DNA of 64,000 nucleotides from JAAXHB01 sp965221635. GTDB lineage: Bacteria; Actinomycetota; Acidimicrobiia; Acidimicrobiales; Aldehydirespiratoraceae. The notes beneath the pieces were generated by a model. The model was given only the letters and a program-made list of their open reading frames with translations. It was not told the DNA's origin and ran no database searches. Below are positions 24,150-32,647 of this stretch, in pieces. The DNA lies in assembly GCA_965221635.1 (NCBI GenBank), contig OZ244902.1:2852001-2916000 (forward strand), given 5' to 3'. Made by a program: the position numbers and the translations under genes. Each line of letters begins with the position of its first letter. The first letter of the stretch is position 1.

Positions 24150-24377
24150 TCAGCGGCGCCTCGGCAGGTGACGAATCTCGATTGTCTCGCCCCGGCGGAG
24201 CTTCGCCGTGTGAGCCTGATCGGGAGCGACCCTGCGGCCGAGCCATTTGAGCAGCCTCACCGCCCCCACAACGCACCACACGCCCAGCCACAGTCGCGAG
24301 CCGCCGAGCATTCCCCGCTGCCAGGCCCTGCGACGCACCCACCCACCGGCCACGCCCACCAGCGGAACCCCCGTCAC
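24150..24377 (-). CDS. Small basic membrane protein of unknown function
   Basis: A 75-aa protein with one hydrophobic segment ('WLGVWCVVGAVRLL') flanked by basic residues and a soluble tail ending 'KLRRGETIEIRHLPRRR'. Actinobacterial small membrane proteins with a '..LxxGExxxIxxL..' tail look like this. Start GTG 24377 is chosen because AGGAG lies six nt upstream; a longer frame begins at 24410. It sits in a run of three small genes between the Lon-N gene and ttuB. Function unknown. Confidence 0.6.
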   Translation of the reverse strand: MTGVPLVGVAGGWVRRRAWQRGMLGGSRLWLGVWCVVGAVRLLKWLGRRVAPDQAHTAKLRRGETIEIRHLPRRR

Positions 24378-24569
24378 CGGTTGCTCCTGGTGACCGCCGG
24401 CGCCCAGCACATCGTGGCGCGGGCATTCGGCTCACCCGCCCCCATCACTGGTGGCTCCTCGAGACTGCCGACGCCTCCCGGAGGTGTCCGTGGCGCGACC
24501 GCAACAGACCGTGCCCGGTCGTGTGGGTGGACGGGCTGGGAGCGCCTCAAGGTGTGTGCATGCCTTGTC

Positions 24570-24791
24570 TCACCGGCGGCGGATCTCCACGATGGTGGAG
24601 CGCAGGCGGCCCGACCGTCGTCCCAGCAGGTAGGCCACCCCCACCAGCGCCGCGGTGACGCTGCCGGCGGCGTAACAGGCTCTCAGCAGCAGCGGTGGCG
24701 CGTCACGGTTGATTTCGGAGCCGAGGTGCGCAAACGCGGCCTCAAGGTCTTCACGAGTGATCCGCTCTGCTTCTGATGATGATCTGCTCAT
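24570..24791 (-). CDS. Small single-pass membrane protein of unknown function
   Basis: A 73-aa protein. The first 30 residues are soluble and charged ('EAERITREDLEAAFAHLGSEI'), followed by a membrane segment (about 40-58) and a tail 'LGRRSGRLRSTIVEIRRR'. It is paired with the other two small genes here, a grouping that recurs in actinobacteria. GGTGAG stands 5 nt before ATG 24791. About 190 bp downstream with no supported gene separate it from the next small ORF. Confidence 0.65.
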   Translation of the reverse strand: MSRSSSEAERITREDLEAAFAHLGSEINRDAPPLLLRACYAAGSVTAALVGVAYLLGRRSGRLRSTIVEIRRR

Positions 24792-24853
24792 TTGGAACTC
24801 ACCGGGTGTTGCGCCGACCCCGCCACGAGTCGCTGCTTGGGCTTGCGCGAATG

Positions 24854-24928
24854 TCGCATCACGGGATCTTGCATCACAGGAGCTTGCATCACGGGAGCTT
24901 GCATCACGGGATCTTGCATCACAGGCTC
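24854..24928. repeat. Five tandem 15-nt repeats (TTGCATCACGGGAGC)
   Basis: Five copies differing at one or two positions (24854-24868, -24883, -24898, -24913, -24928). The stop codon of the membrane gene at 24919-25260 is inside the last copy. In one minus-strand frame the array would read as Val-Met-Gln-Asp/Ala-Pro repeats, but no gene uses it. Confidence 0.85.
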
Positions 24929-25260
24929 TTCTTGCTGATTTGGCGAACCAGCAACACGATCACCGCCAGCAGCGCCGCCACCGTCACCAGATACGGAATC
25001 CACGACAGGTTGCCCGTGAGGGCGGTGCCGGTCTCGGTTTGCAGGGCCCGCAGCAATGCCAGCAGCAGCAGGATCATTCCCAGGATCATCCCGAAGCTGC
25101 CAAGCAAGCCCAAGCCCAGCCATCGGGGCACCCCCTTGAGGGGATCCAGCAGCTCCTGGCGGGCGTAACGCTTCACCAGGTCCACCGCCTCGGCCAGGTC
25201 GCGTTTCGACTTCCCGCCGTTGCGGCGTTTGCGGGCCTGTTGCAAGAGCTTGCCGAACAA
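24919..25260 (-). CDS. Two-pass membrane protein of unknown function (holin-like)
   Basis: A 113-aa protein. A basic, helical N-terminal half ('QQARKRRNGGKSKRDLAEAVDLVKRYARQELL') precedes two hydrophobic segments ('GLGLLGSFGMILGMILLLLALL' and 'WIPYLVTVAALLAVIVLLV'). The likely start is TTG 25260, because GGAGGA lies five nt upstream; a longer reading frame back to 25428 lacks such support. The layout recalls small holin-like proteins of actinobacterial chromosomes, not phage genes. Function unknown. Confidence 0.65.
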   Translation of the reverse strand: MFGKLLQQARKRRNGGKSKRDLAEAVDLVKRYARQELLDPLKGVPRWLGLGLLGSFGMILGMILLLLALLRALQTETGTALTGNLSWIPYLVTVAALLAVIVLLVRQISKKSL

Positions 25261-25429
25261 GTGATTCCTCCGAGCCTCGGCAGGGTCGGCTGTGACGCCT
25301 GCGGGCACAGTCCACGCTAGCGGTGCCTTCCGGGTGCAGAACCCATGGTGATCGAACCGGGCCGCCACCGCCGGCGGGGCCGCACCAGGCGCCGCTGTGC
25401 CCCGGTCACCGGCGGGTGGCTTCTGCAAT

Positions 25430-26119
25430 TCAGCGCTGTTCCAGCTCCAGACGGGCGACCAGCAGGTCGGCCATGTCGCGAATCAGGGCGTGGGCTGTGA
25501 CCACCCTTTCGGCCGCGCTGGGCGCGGTGAGGATCTTGTGACGATCAAGCGGACCCAACGGAGCGATCCCTGCTGCAAGGAACGCAAGCTCCGACAGATC
25601 GGTGAACCTGGAAAGGTCCGGCAGAAGGGAAGTCGCCTCTTCCTCTCCTGTGCCCGCCAGGCGGGCCTGCAGCTTCACGGCGTTGATCGTGAGGCGTGGC
25701 AGCGTCGCGAAGTTTCCCATGGTGGCCTCGTCGGGCTGACCTGGCGGGTCGGGTTCGTCGGGCCAGTCCTCGGTGACAGCACGCGGATACGGGTCGTCGG
25801 GCAGCCACTCACGCACCCGGATGCGGCGCCTTCCCACCGCCAGCAAGATGTACCCACCGGTTGGGGTGGGCTGCTGGTCGACGATGTGGGCCATCGTGCC
25901 CACCGTGGAGCGCACATCGCCACCACCAACCTCGGATCCTCGCTCGATCAGCACTGTGCCGAATGCTCTTGGGCCGAAGGTGTTCGCCTCCGGGGGCTCC
26001 TCGACGTTTCCCTCTGAGATGTCGGCGAGCATGCGCACGTAGCGATCCTCGAACACCCGAAGCGAGATCACCCCACCGGGCAGCAACACAGCGGACAGAG
26101 GAAACATCGGGGTGACCAC
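25430..26119 (-). CDS. Lon N-terminal (substrate-binding) domain protein
   Basis: A 229-aa stand-alone LON-N domain, with no ATPase or protease part. The family pattern 'MFPLSAVLLPGGVISLRVFEDRYVRML' and 'GYILLAVGRRRIRVREWLPDDPYPRA' is clear, followed by a helical C-terminal half. Such proteins are widespread; their role is unsettled (protein binding, perhaps a protease adaptor). AGGAGGT lies five nt before GTG 26119. It follows the carboxypeptidase gene by 48 bp and probably shares its transcript. Confidence 0.88.
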   Translation of the reverse strand: MVTPMFPLSAVLLPGGVISLRVFEDRYVRMLADISEGNVEEPPEANTFGPRAFGTVLIERGSEVGGGDVRSTVGTMAHIVDQQPTPTGGYILLAVGRRRIRVREWLPDDPYPRAVTEDWPDEPDPPGQPDEATMGNFATLPRLTINAVKLQARLAGTGEEEATSLLPDLSRFTDLSELAFLAAGIAPLGPLDRHKILTAPSAAERVVTAHALIRDMADLLVARLELEQR

Positions 26120-26167
26120 CGTGACCTCCTAACCGACGGGCACGCGCACAAACACGGCTGCGCGGCC

Positions 26168-27757
26168 TCAGCCGGCCTGAGTGGCAACGGCGTCAACGGC
26201 TGGTTCCTGCGCCACCAGCGGCGGCCTTGGGGCCAGGCTGGGATCGTCGCCCGAGGGGCCGTAGGGATGGCCGGTGATGGCGGTCATCAGGGCCTGCTGC
26301 AACACGTTGCACGTTCCCAGCTCGGCGATGAGGTTGTCGCCGTTGGCGATCATCGCGAAGGTCAACACGTCGGCGTTTTCGGCAACGGTCACGCCTGCCA
26401 GGGCTGTCACGTCGTTGAGAGTTCCGGTTTTGGCCTTCACCTCAACCTCCGCGGGCGAACCGTCGGGGGTTTGCGCCTCGCAGTTTCGCAAGGTGCCGCT
26501 TTGTCCTGCGGTGGCCAACCCGTCCACCAGCGGGGATTGCGGCCCGGCGCGGCGCAGCAGTTCGGCCACCATCCTGCAAGTCACACGGTTGTAGGTGCTC
26601 AAACCCGACCCGTCGGCCACTATCACACCGTTGGTGACCTCCGCGGGAAGGTCAAGCACCCGTTGCACGATCTCGAACACCACAAAGAACGCCAACGCCC
26701 GGGCCGAGCCGATTTCCGCGATGCGGCCCACCTCCTTGAAGAGCATCTCCGCGGTGGTGTTGTCGGACTCTCGCAGCATCCGCTCAACGATTTCGCTCAC
26801 CGGAGGCGACTGAACCGATCCCAAGGCGTGGCGCACGTTCCAGGCGGGGCTCACGGCAACACCCGCGCCTTCGGTCACCTCCACGCCGCGTGCCTCAAGC
26901 AGGTCCGAGAAGATGTCGGCTGCGAGCAGCGCGGGGTTGTCGGCCCGCACGTTTTGGCGTCGATTGGCTGCGCCGGTGAACGACGAGAACTCGGCGTAGC
27001 CGTCGTTCACGGTCAACGCCGACAGCGGCCCCACCTGGTTGTTGGCGACGTACGAAGCCTTCCAGATCGGATCCGAGCCCTGGCGGGGCAGCTGATCGCT
27101 GTAATCGCGTTCGGTTTCGGGATAGCGCGACTCGTCACCCATCACGCTGCCGCTGATCGTGGTGATGCCACGATCGCCAAGCGCGGCCGCCACCACGTCG
27201 GCGAGTTCGGTGATGTCGGTGTGGGCCACCGGCTGTTCGTAGCGTTCGAAGTACTCAGGGGTGGACAGCACCGGGTCGCCTCCGCCCACCAGGTAAAGGT
27301 CGCCGCTGAGCACCCCGCCGGCGACCGATTCCCAGGCGCCGCGCTCGGCCACCACCTCGGTGCTGAAACGGGCATCAGCCCCGGCCTGTTCCACGATGGC
27401 TGTGGCGGTGAGCAGCTTCATCAGCGAAGCGGGCACCAGCAAGGCGTCCAGGCGGTGCCCGGCCACGATCTCGTCGTTGCGGTACGCCACCAAACATGTG
27501 TCCGGCGGTGTGCGGGGATCGGTGATCGCGGCGTTCACCGCGTTCACGAGCCGGGCTTCCTCCACCGGCGCGGCCAGCCATTGGGGCGCGCGTCGCACGC
27601 TCAGCATCGGAGTGCTCAAGGCGCGCCGCGGCGGGCCCTCATGGGCGGCCCATTCGGGCTGAGACGAGTCGTTGCTGCGCTGCGACTGCCAGTAGGCGCC
27701 CACCGATGTGACCGGCAACGCAAGCAGCAGCGCGCCGACAATTGCCCTGCGGATCAC
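26168..27757 (-). CDS. dacB: D-alanyl-D-alanine carboxypeptidase/endopeptidase, PBP4 (DacB) family
   Basis: Penicillin-binding class C enzyme trimming peptidoglycan stem peptides outside the membrane. It has 529 aa: an N-terminal signal or anchor (residues 3-20), active-site Ser111-Leu-Met-Lys114 (PASLMKLL), the large PBP4-type insertion, the SDN motif (LRESDNTTAE) and KTG (KAKTGTLND). GTG 27757 places the hydrophobic segment at the very start; a frame extending to 27853 adds a non-signal-like stretch. A Pro-rich tail ends the protein. It heads the long minus-strand gene run. Confidence 0.9.
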   Translation of the reverse strand: MIRRAIVGALLLALPVTSVGAYWQSQRSNDSSQPEWAAHEGPPRRALSTPMLSVRRAPQWLAAPVEEARLVNAVNAAITDPRTPPDTCLVAYRNDEIVAGHRLDALLVPASLMKLLTATAIVEQAGADARFSTEVVAERGAWESVAGGVLSGDLYLVGGGDPVLSTPEYFERYEQPVAHTDITELADVVAAALGDRGITTISGSVMGDESRYPETERDYSDQLPRQGSDPIWKASYVANNQVGPLSALTVNDGYAEFSSFTGAANRRQNVRADNPALLAADIFSDLLEARGVEVTEGAGVAVSPAWNVRHALGSVQSPPVSEIVERMLRESDNTTAEMLFKEVGRIAEIGSARALAFFVVFEIVQRVLDLPAEVTNGVIVADGSGLSTYNRVTCRMVAELLRRAGPQSPLVDGLATAGQSGTLRNCEAQTPDGSPAEVEVKAKTGTLNDVTALAGVTVAENADVLTFAMIANGDNLIAELGTCNVLQQALMTAITGHPYGPSGDDPSLAPRPPLVAQEPAVDAVATQAG

Positions 27758-27907
27758 ATTGGCACCCTGGGGATCACAGTCGCATGGTACGCCGTCACTT
27801 GCGCCGGCCAGTTGAATCGCCCTGCCCCGCCGGACGGCCGGCGGGGCAACCACCCCGGTGCTCGACGCGCTGTGCCGTTTGCGCGCCGGGGCGCGTCGCC
27901 GTCTCCG

Positions 27908-27935
27908 GTGACCGGTCGAGGCGGCCTCCTAGGAT
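27908..27935 (+). promoter_or_regulatory. Candidate leaderless promoter for the gene at 27942
   Basis: GTGACC (27908-27913), 16-nt spacer, TAGGAT (27930-27935), then six nt to ATG 27942. There is no Shine-Dalgarno sequence, so transcription and translation may start at the same base. Confidence 0.5.
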
Positions 27936-27941
27936 GACGCC

Positions 27942-28325
27942 ATGGACATCGTCGCTGCGTTGTTTATCGACGAGATCGACCTGCGTCAGGTGCCGGGGCC
28001 TGCCACCCGGATCGACCTGCGAGGAATCCAGTTCTCCGCGGCCGCTCCGGCGCCCCCACCGGTGACGATCACCCCTCACCTGGTGGTGATCGTTCGCTGC
28101 GCTCCCTCAGAGAGCGGTTTCGGCGCTCTGGAGGTGGTCTACATGCGCGGCGACGAGCAGGTGGCCCGCAACGTGCAGCCCTTGCAGGTGGAGCCGGGCA
28201 AGTTCAACTACCGACTGGTGCGAGCCGAGTTGGAGTTCCCGGACTACGGCACGATCGAGGCGCGCGCCAGCCTGGACGGGGGGCCTGTGACGGTGGTTCC
28301 CTACACGCTGCTGGCGCCGGTGTAG
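27942..28325 (+). CDS. Conserved hypothetical beta-rich protein
   Basis: A 127-aa cytoplasmic protein without signal or membrane segment. It begins 'MDIVAALFIDEIDLRQVPGPATRIDLRGIQFS' and contains 'RNVQPLQVEPGKFNYRLVRAELEFPDYGTIE', suggesting a compact beta-sandwich. Proteins of this type are common in actinobacteria without a known role. It is immediately preceded by a leaderless-type promoter and followed by transketolase. Confidence 0.7.
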   Translation: MDIVAALFIDEIDLRQVPGPATRIDLRGIQFSAAAPAPPPVTITPHLVVIVRCAPSESGFGALEVVYMRGDEQVARNVQPLQVEPGKFNYRLVRAELEFPDYGTIEARASLDGGPVTVVPYTLLAPV

Positions 28326-28368
28326 GTGCCACCCTCCAACGCTGTGGCGGCGTTAGTGTGACTCACAA

Positions 28369-30369
28369 GTGGGCGCGCACACGATGACACAAACCGGATC
28401 GGAAATTGATCGTCTCGGCGTCGCGGTGATCAAGGCGCTGGCGATGGACGCGCCACATCAGGCTCGTTCCGGTCATCAGGGAACAGCCATGTCCCTGGCG
28501 CCGTTGGCTCACGTGTTGTGGACCAGGGTGATGCGCTACGACGCCGCGGCACCCCACTGGCCTGATCGTGACCGGTTCGTGCTGTCCGCGGGTCACGCCT
28601 CGATCCTGCAGTACGCCATGTTGTACCTCACCGGCCACGGGCTCACCCTGGACGATTTGCGCAACTTCCGCCAGTGGGGTTCTGCCACTCCTGGTCATCC
28701 CGAGGTGGGCTGCACCCCGGGAGTGGAGGTGACCACCGGGCCGCTCGGGCAGGGCATCGCCAACGCCGTGGGCATGGCCATCGCCGAGGCGCAGCTGCGC
28801 GCACGGTTCGGGGCCGAGTTGTGCGACCACCGGGTGTTCGTGATCGCCTCCGACGGCGACCTGGCAGAAGGCGTCAGCCACGAGGCCGCTTCGCTGGCCG
28901 GGCATCTCGGCCTGGGACGCCTGGTGGTGTGCTACGACGACAATCGCATCACCATCGACGGCGGCACCGAACTCACACAATCCGAGAACACCGCCGAGCG
29001 TTTCGCCGCTTACGGCTGGCACGTGATCGAACTCCAAGGCGACGGCGAGAATCTCGACGACCTGGAATCCGCCCTGCGCGCCGCAGCCGCGCAGACCGAC
29101 CGGCCTTCGCTGCTGGTGATCCGAACCACCATCGGCAGCCCCGCGCCGGAGTCGTCGGGCACCTCGGCAGCGCACGGTTACGCCATGTTCGACGACGAGA
29201 TCGAAGCCACCAAGCAGCAACTCGGTTTGCCGGCCGGCGAGAAGTTCTTCGTTCCCGACGAGGTGCTCGACCATTACCGCAGCGCGGGCGCCAACGGGCG
29301 ACAGGCAAGGCTCGTCTGGCAACAGCGACTCGAGTCGGGCCGACACGACCGCGCTGGTTTCGAGACGGCCCTCGCGGGCACCGGCGTGCCCGGCTGGGAC
29401 AGGCAACTGCCGCAGTGGGATCCCGGCGAGCGGCTGGCCACGCGGGTTGCCTCAAAGGCGGTGCTCAACGCGCTCGCCGAAACGGTGCCGGCCATCACCG
29501 GCGGCAGCGCCGACCTCACCGGCAGCACCGGCACCCAAATGGCCTCACAAAGCGTGCTCAGCGCGTCGAACCCGGCCGGGCGCCAGATCTACTTCGGCGT
29601 GCGCGAGCACGCCATGGGTTCGATCGCCAACGGCATGGCCCTGCACGGCGGCGCGCTGCCGGTGGTGGGCACCTTTTTGGTGTTCCTCGATTACATGCGT
29701 CCTGCGGTGCGCCTGGCGGCGCTGTCGGGATGCAAGGTGATCTTCGTGTGGAGCCACGACTCGGTGGGTGTCGGTGAGGACGGCCCAACGCATCAACCGA
29801 TCGAACATCTGGCCACGCTGAGAGCCATGCCCGAGTTGCGGGTGATCCGCCCCGCGGATGCCACCGAAACTGTCGGGGCGTGGCGGGCGGCGCTGGGCGG
29901 CGACGGGCCCACCGCCATGATCCTCACCCGACAATCGGTGCCGGTGCTCGACGGCACCACACCGGACGCGGTGCTGCGAGGCGGCTACGTGGTTGCCGAC
30001 ACAGCCGGGCCGGCCGAGGTGACGCTGGTGGGCACCGGCAGCGAGGTGTCGCTGTGTGTGGCAGCCGCGGAGTTGTTGCAACAACGCGGCGTGGCCGCGC
30101 GTGTGGTGTCGCTGCCGAGTTGGGAGCTGTTCGCCGCACAGAGCGCCGACTACCGGGCACAGGTCATTCCACCCGGAGTGCCCTCGTTGGCCGTGGAGGC
30201 GGCGGCCACGATGGGCTGGGAACGCTGGGTGGACGACGCCGTGGGCATAGACCGATTCGGCGCCTCCGCACCCGGTTCGGTGGTGATGGAACGACTCGGG
30301 CTCTCCGCCGAATCGGTGGCGCAACGTGCCCTGGCGCTCATCGCGACGGCTGCGGATCACGGGAGGTGA
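28369..30369 (+). CDS. tkt: Transketolase
   Basis: Thiamine-diphosphate enzyme of the pentose phosphate pathway, 666 aa, full length. The TPP site is 'IASDGDLAEGVSHEAASLAGHLGLGRLVVCYDDN'; the pyrimidine-domain motif 'GVREHAMGSIANGMALHGG' and 'HDSVGVGEDGPTHQPIEHLATLRAMP' are conserved. The start is GTG 28369 or ATG 28384. A TAGTGT box lies nine nt before the GTG. The gene runs into transaldolase with two nt between them. Confidence 0.95.
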   Translation: MGAHTMTQTGSEIDRLGVAVIKALAMDAPHQARSGHQGTAMSLAPLAHVLWTRVMRYDAAAPHWPDRDRFVLSAGHASILQYAMLYLTGHGLTLDDLRNFRQWGSATPGHPEVGCTPGVEVTTGPLGQGIANAVGMAIAEAQLRARFGAELCDHRVFVIASDGDLAEGVSHEAASLAGHLGLGRLVVCYDDNRITIDGGTELTQSENTAERFAAYGWHVIELQGDGENLDDLESALRAAAAQTDRPSLLVIRTTIGSPAPESSGTSAAHGYAMFDDEIEATKQQLGLPAGEKFFVPDEVLDHYRSAGANGRQARLVWQQRLESGRHDRAGFETALAGTGVPGWDRQLPQWDPGERLATRVASKAVLNALAETVPAITGGSADLTGSTGTQMASQSVLSASNPAGRQIYFGVREHAMGSIANGMALHGGALPVVGTFLVFLDYMRPAVRLAALSGCKVIFVWSHDSVGVGEDGPTHQPIEHLATLRAMPELRVIRPADATETVGAWRAALGGDGPTAMILTRQSVPVLDGTTPDAVLRGGYVVADTAGPAEVTLVGTGSEVSLCVAAAELLQQRGVAARVVSLPSWELFAAQSADYRAQVIPPGVPSLAVEAAATMGWERWVDDAVGIDRFGASAPGSVVMERLGLSAESVAQRALALIATAADHGR

Positions 30370-30371
30370 CC

Positions 30372-31466
30372 ATGACCAGACTGATCGACCTTCACGAACG
30401 CTGCGGTCAAAGCCCGTGGCTGGACAACATCCGCCGCGGGTGGATCACCGGAGGCGAGTTGCAACGCTGGGTGGACGGCGGGGTGCGTGGACTCACCTCC
30501 AACCCTTCGATATTCCAAAATGCGATCACCTCAAGCGCCGACTACGACCACGAGTTCCGCGGCGCGATCCGCGGCGGGTTGGACATCGAGCAGTCCTACT
30601 GGCGCCTGGTGACCTCCGACATTGTCGCGGCCGCGGAGGTGTTGCGCCCCGTGTACGACGCCTCGAACGGAGTGGACGGTTACGTGTCGGTTGAGGTGTC
30701 GCCCGCTTTGGCTCGTGACACCGCGGCCACCATCGACGCGGCGCGGGAACTGCACCGCAGCATCGCCGCTGCGAACCTTTATGTGAAGATTCCCGGCACC
30801 CTCGAAGGGCTCGACGCGATCGAAACGATGATCGCCGAGCGGCGCAGCATCAACGTGACGTTGATCTTCAGCGTGGCCCGCTACCTGCAGGTCGCCGAGG
30901 CGTACCTGTCGGGCCTCGAACGCGCCCAGGGCGACCTGAGCGGCGTGAGCAGCGTGGCCTCGTTCTTCATTTCTCGAATCGACACCGAAGTGGATCGCCG
31001 ACTCGACGACCTGGCCACACCGGCGGCTTCGGCGCTTCGAGGCAAGACCGCCATCGCTTGTGCCAAGGTGGCCTACGACCACTACCAGCGCCTCTACAGC
31101 GGCGCCCGATGGGAGAGGCTCGCGGCTCGCGGGGCGCGCCCTCAGCGGCTGCTGTGGGCCAGCACCTCCACCAAGGATCCGTCCTATCCCGACACGTTGT
31201 ACGTGGACGAACTGATAGGCCCCGACACGGTGAACACGCTGCCCGACAACACCCTGGCCGCCTTCGAGGACCACGGCACGGTGGCCTCCACACTGCCGCT
31301 GGGACTCACCGAGGCACAAGCCCATCTGGAGGCCGTGGCAGCCTGCGGGATCGACATGGCCGAAGTGGCCTCCAAGCTCGAGGACCAGGGCGTGGCGGCG
31401 TTCTCCAAGAGCTTCGACGAACTCATCGGCGCCCTCGGCGACAAGGCGGCCCTGCTCGACCACTGA
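30372..31466 (+). CDS. tal: Transaldolase
   Basis: Transfers a dihydroxyacetone unit in the pentose phosphate pathway, 364 aa, of the longer actinobacterial class. It shows 'GGVRGLTSNPSIFQNAI', the Schiff-base Lys in 'NLYVKIPGTLEGLDAI' and 'SFFISRIDTEVDRRL'. Start ATG 30372 follows GGGAGGTGACC, and the transketolase stop falls inside that ribosome site, so the two are translated together. No zwf, opcA or pgl gene follows, unlike the usual actinobacterial tkt-tal-zwf order. Confidence 0.95.
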   Translation: MTRLIDLHERCGQSPWLDNIRRGWITGGELQRWVDGGVRGLTSNPSIFQNAITSSADYDHEFRGAIRGGLDIEQSYWRLVTSDIVAAAEVLRPVYDASNGVDGYVSVEVSPALARDTAATIDAARELHRSIAAANLYVKIPGTLEGLDAIETMIAERRSINVTLIFSVARYLQVAEAYLSGLERAQGDLSGVSSVASFFISRIDTEVDRRLDDLATPAASALRGKTAIACAKVAYDHYQRLYSGARWERLAARGARPQRLLWASTSTKDPSYPDTLYVDELIGPDTVNTLPDNTLAAFEDHGTVASTLPLGLTEAQAHLEAVAACGIDMAEVASKLEDQGVAAFSKSFDELIGALGDKAALLDH

Positions 31467-31562
31467 CCGGGCCGGTCGCCGACGGCCCCACCCACCACAC
31501 CGAGTTCGTCCCGCAACGCCGCCGCCGGCGGTGGTGTCCACGGCGCCTGTGGAACTTGCTCT

Positions 31563-31590
31563 TTGCATCGGGCTTGTGGTGGGCGATAAT
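31563..31590 (+). promoter_or_regulatory. Candidate leaderless promoter for cysD
   Basis: TTGCAT (31563-31568), 16-nt spacer, GATAAT (31585-31590), then eight nt to the cysD ATG. No Shine-Dalgarno sequence is present. Confidence 0.5.
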
Positions 31591-31598
31591 TCGCGTCG

Positions 31599-32561
31599 AT
31601 GAACAACGTTCAAGGTGTTGCCGCCGCGGGTGCCCACGCCACCGACGGTGGCGGCACGCCCGGGTTGACCCGCAGGCTGGCGCAACTCGAAGCCGAGAGC
31701 ATCCACATCATGCGCGAGGTTGTGGCGCAGTGCGAACGGCCGGTGATGATGTACTCGATCGGCAAGGACAGCTCGGTGATGGTTCACCTGGCGCGCAAGG
31801 CGTTTCATCCCGCCAGGATCCCGTTTCCGTTGTTGCACATCGACACCACCTGGAAGTTCCGGGCGATGATCGAGTTTCGCGACGCGCTGGCCGCCCGCTT
31901 CGGGCTTGACCTGATCGTTCACACCAACCCCGACGGGAAGGCCGCCGGCGTGAACCCGTTCGATCAAACCCCTGACCGTTACACCAAGATCATGAAGACC
32001 GACGCGCTGCGCCAGGCGCTCGACGCCGGCGGCTGGGACGCCGCATTCGGTGGGGCGCGCCGCGACGAGGAGCGATCCCGCGCCAAGGAGCGGGTGTTCA
32101 GCTTCAGGGATCGCAACCACCGCTGGGATCCCCGAAATCAGCGCCCCGAGTTGTGGCGCAACTACAACGGCCGTGTACACCCCGGTGAGAGCATCCGCGT
32201 GTTCCCGTTGAGCAACTGGACCGAACTCGACGTGTGGCACTACATCGCAGCCGAACAGATCGACATCGTGCCGCTTTACCTGGCGGCGCCGCGCCCGGTG
32301 GTGAAACGCGACGGCTGTTTGTTGATGATCGACGACGACCGCTTCCGTTTCGAGCGCGGCGAACAACCCGAGCGGCGCTGGGTGCGCTTCCGCACGCTTG
32401 GCTGCTACCCACTCACCGGCGCGGTCGAGTCGCGTGCGGCCACCCTTTCCGAGGTGATCGCAGAGGTGAGCGTCCCGGGCTGGTCCGAGCGTGCGGGTCG
32501 GGTGATCGACCACGACCGCACGGCCTCCATGGAGAAGAAGAAACGCGAGGGCTACTTCTGA
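31599..32561 (+). CDS. cysD: Sulfate adenylyltransferase subunit 2
   Basis: Catalytic ATP sulfurylase subunit that makes adenosine 5'-phosphosulfate with CysN. It has 320 aa. The PP-loop is 'MYSIGKDSSVMVHLARKAF' near residue 51; 'GGARRDEERSRAKERVFSFRD' and the C-terminal 'STMEKKKREGYF'-type ending (here TASMEKKKREGYF) are diagnostic. A 25-residue N-terminal extension is not conserved. Its stop is linked by TGATG to a 28-aa ORF that leads into cysNC. Confidence 0.95.
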   Translation: MNNVQGVAAAGAHATDGGGTPGLTRRLAQLEAESIHIMREVVAQCERPVMMYSIGKDSSVMVHLARKAFHPARIPFPLLHIDTTWKFRAMIEFRDALAARFGLDLIVHTNPDGKAAGVNPFDQTPDRYTKIMKTDALRQALDAGGWDAAFGGARRDEERSRAKERVFSFRDRNHRWDPRNQRPELWRNYNGRVHPGESIRVFPLSNWTELDVWHYIAAEQIDIVPLYLAAPRPVVKRDGCLLMIDDDRFRFERGEQPERRWVRFRTLGCYPLTGAVESRAATLSEVIAEVSVPGWSERAGRVIDHDRTASMEKKKREGYF

Positions 32562-32647
32562 TGGCCCTCAAGTCAACGATGGCCCTGCTGTCACGGCCGG
32601 GTTCTCTTGGCGTGTTCGGGTGGGTGCGGCGCGGGGGTTGCGCATGA
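32561..32647 (+). CDS. 28-aa bridging ORF between cysD and cysNC
   Basis: ATG 32561-32563 overlaps the cysD stop (TGATG), and TGA 32645-32647 overlaps the cysNC ATG (ATGA). It spans the whole 82-nt gap. The peptide starts MALKSTMALLSRPGSLG and ends VRRGGCA. No family is recognised. The gene order and perfect two-ended overlap argue for translational coupling keeping the two ATP sulfurylase subunits in ratio. Confidence 0.5.
   Translation: MALKSTMALLSRPGSLGVFGWVRRGGCA

Noticed and set aside
24788..25315. Protein with VMQDP/VMQAP pentapeptide repeats
   Set aside because: The frame overlaps the better-supported membrane gene (TTG start with GGAGGA) and is non-conserved-looking outside the array.
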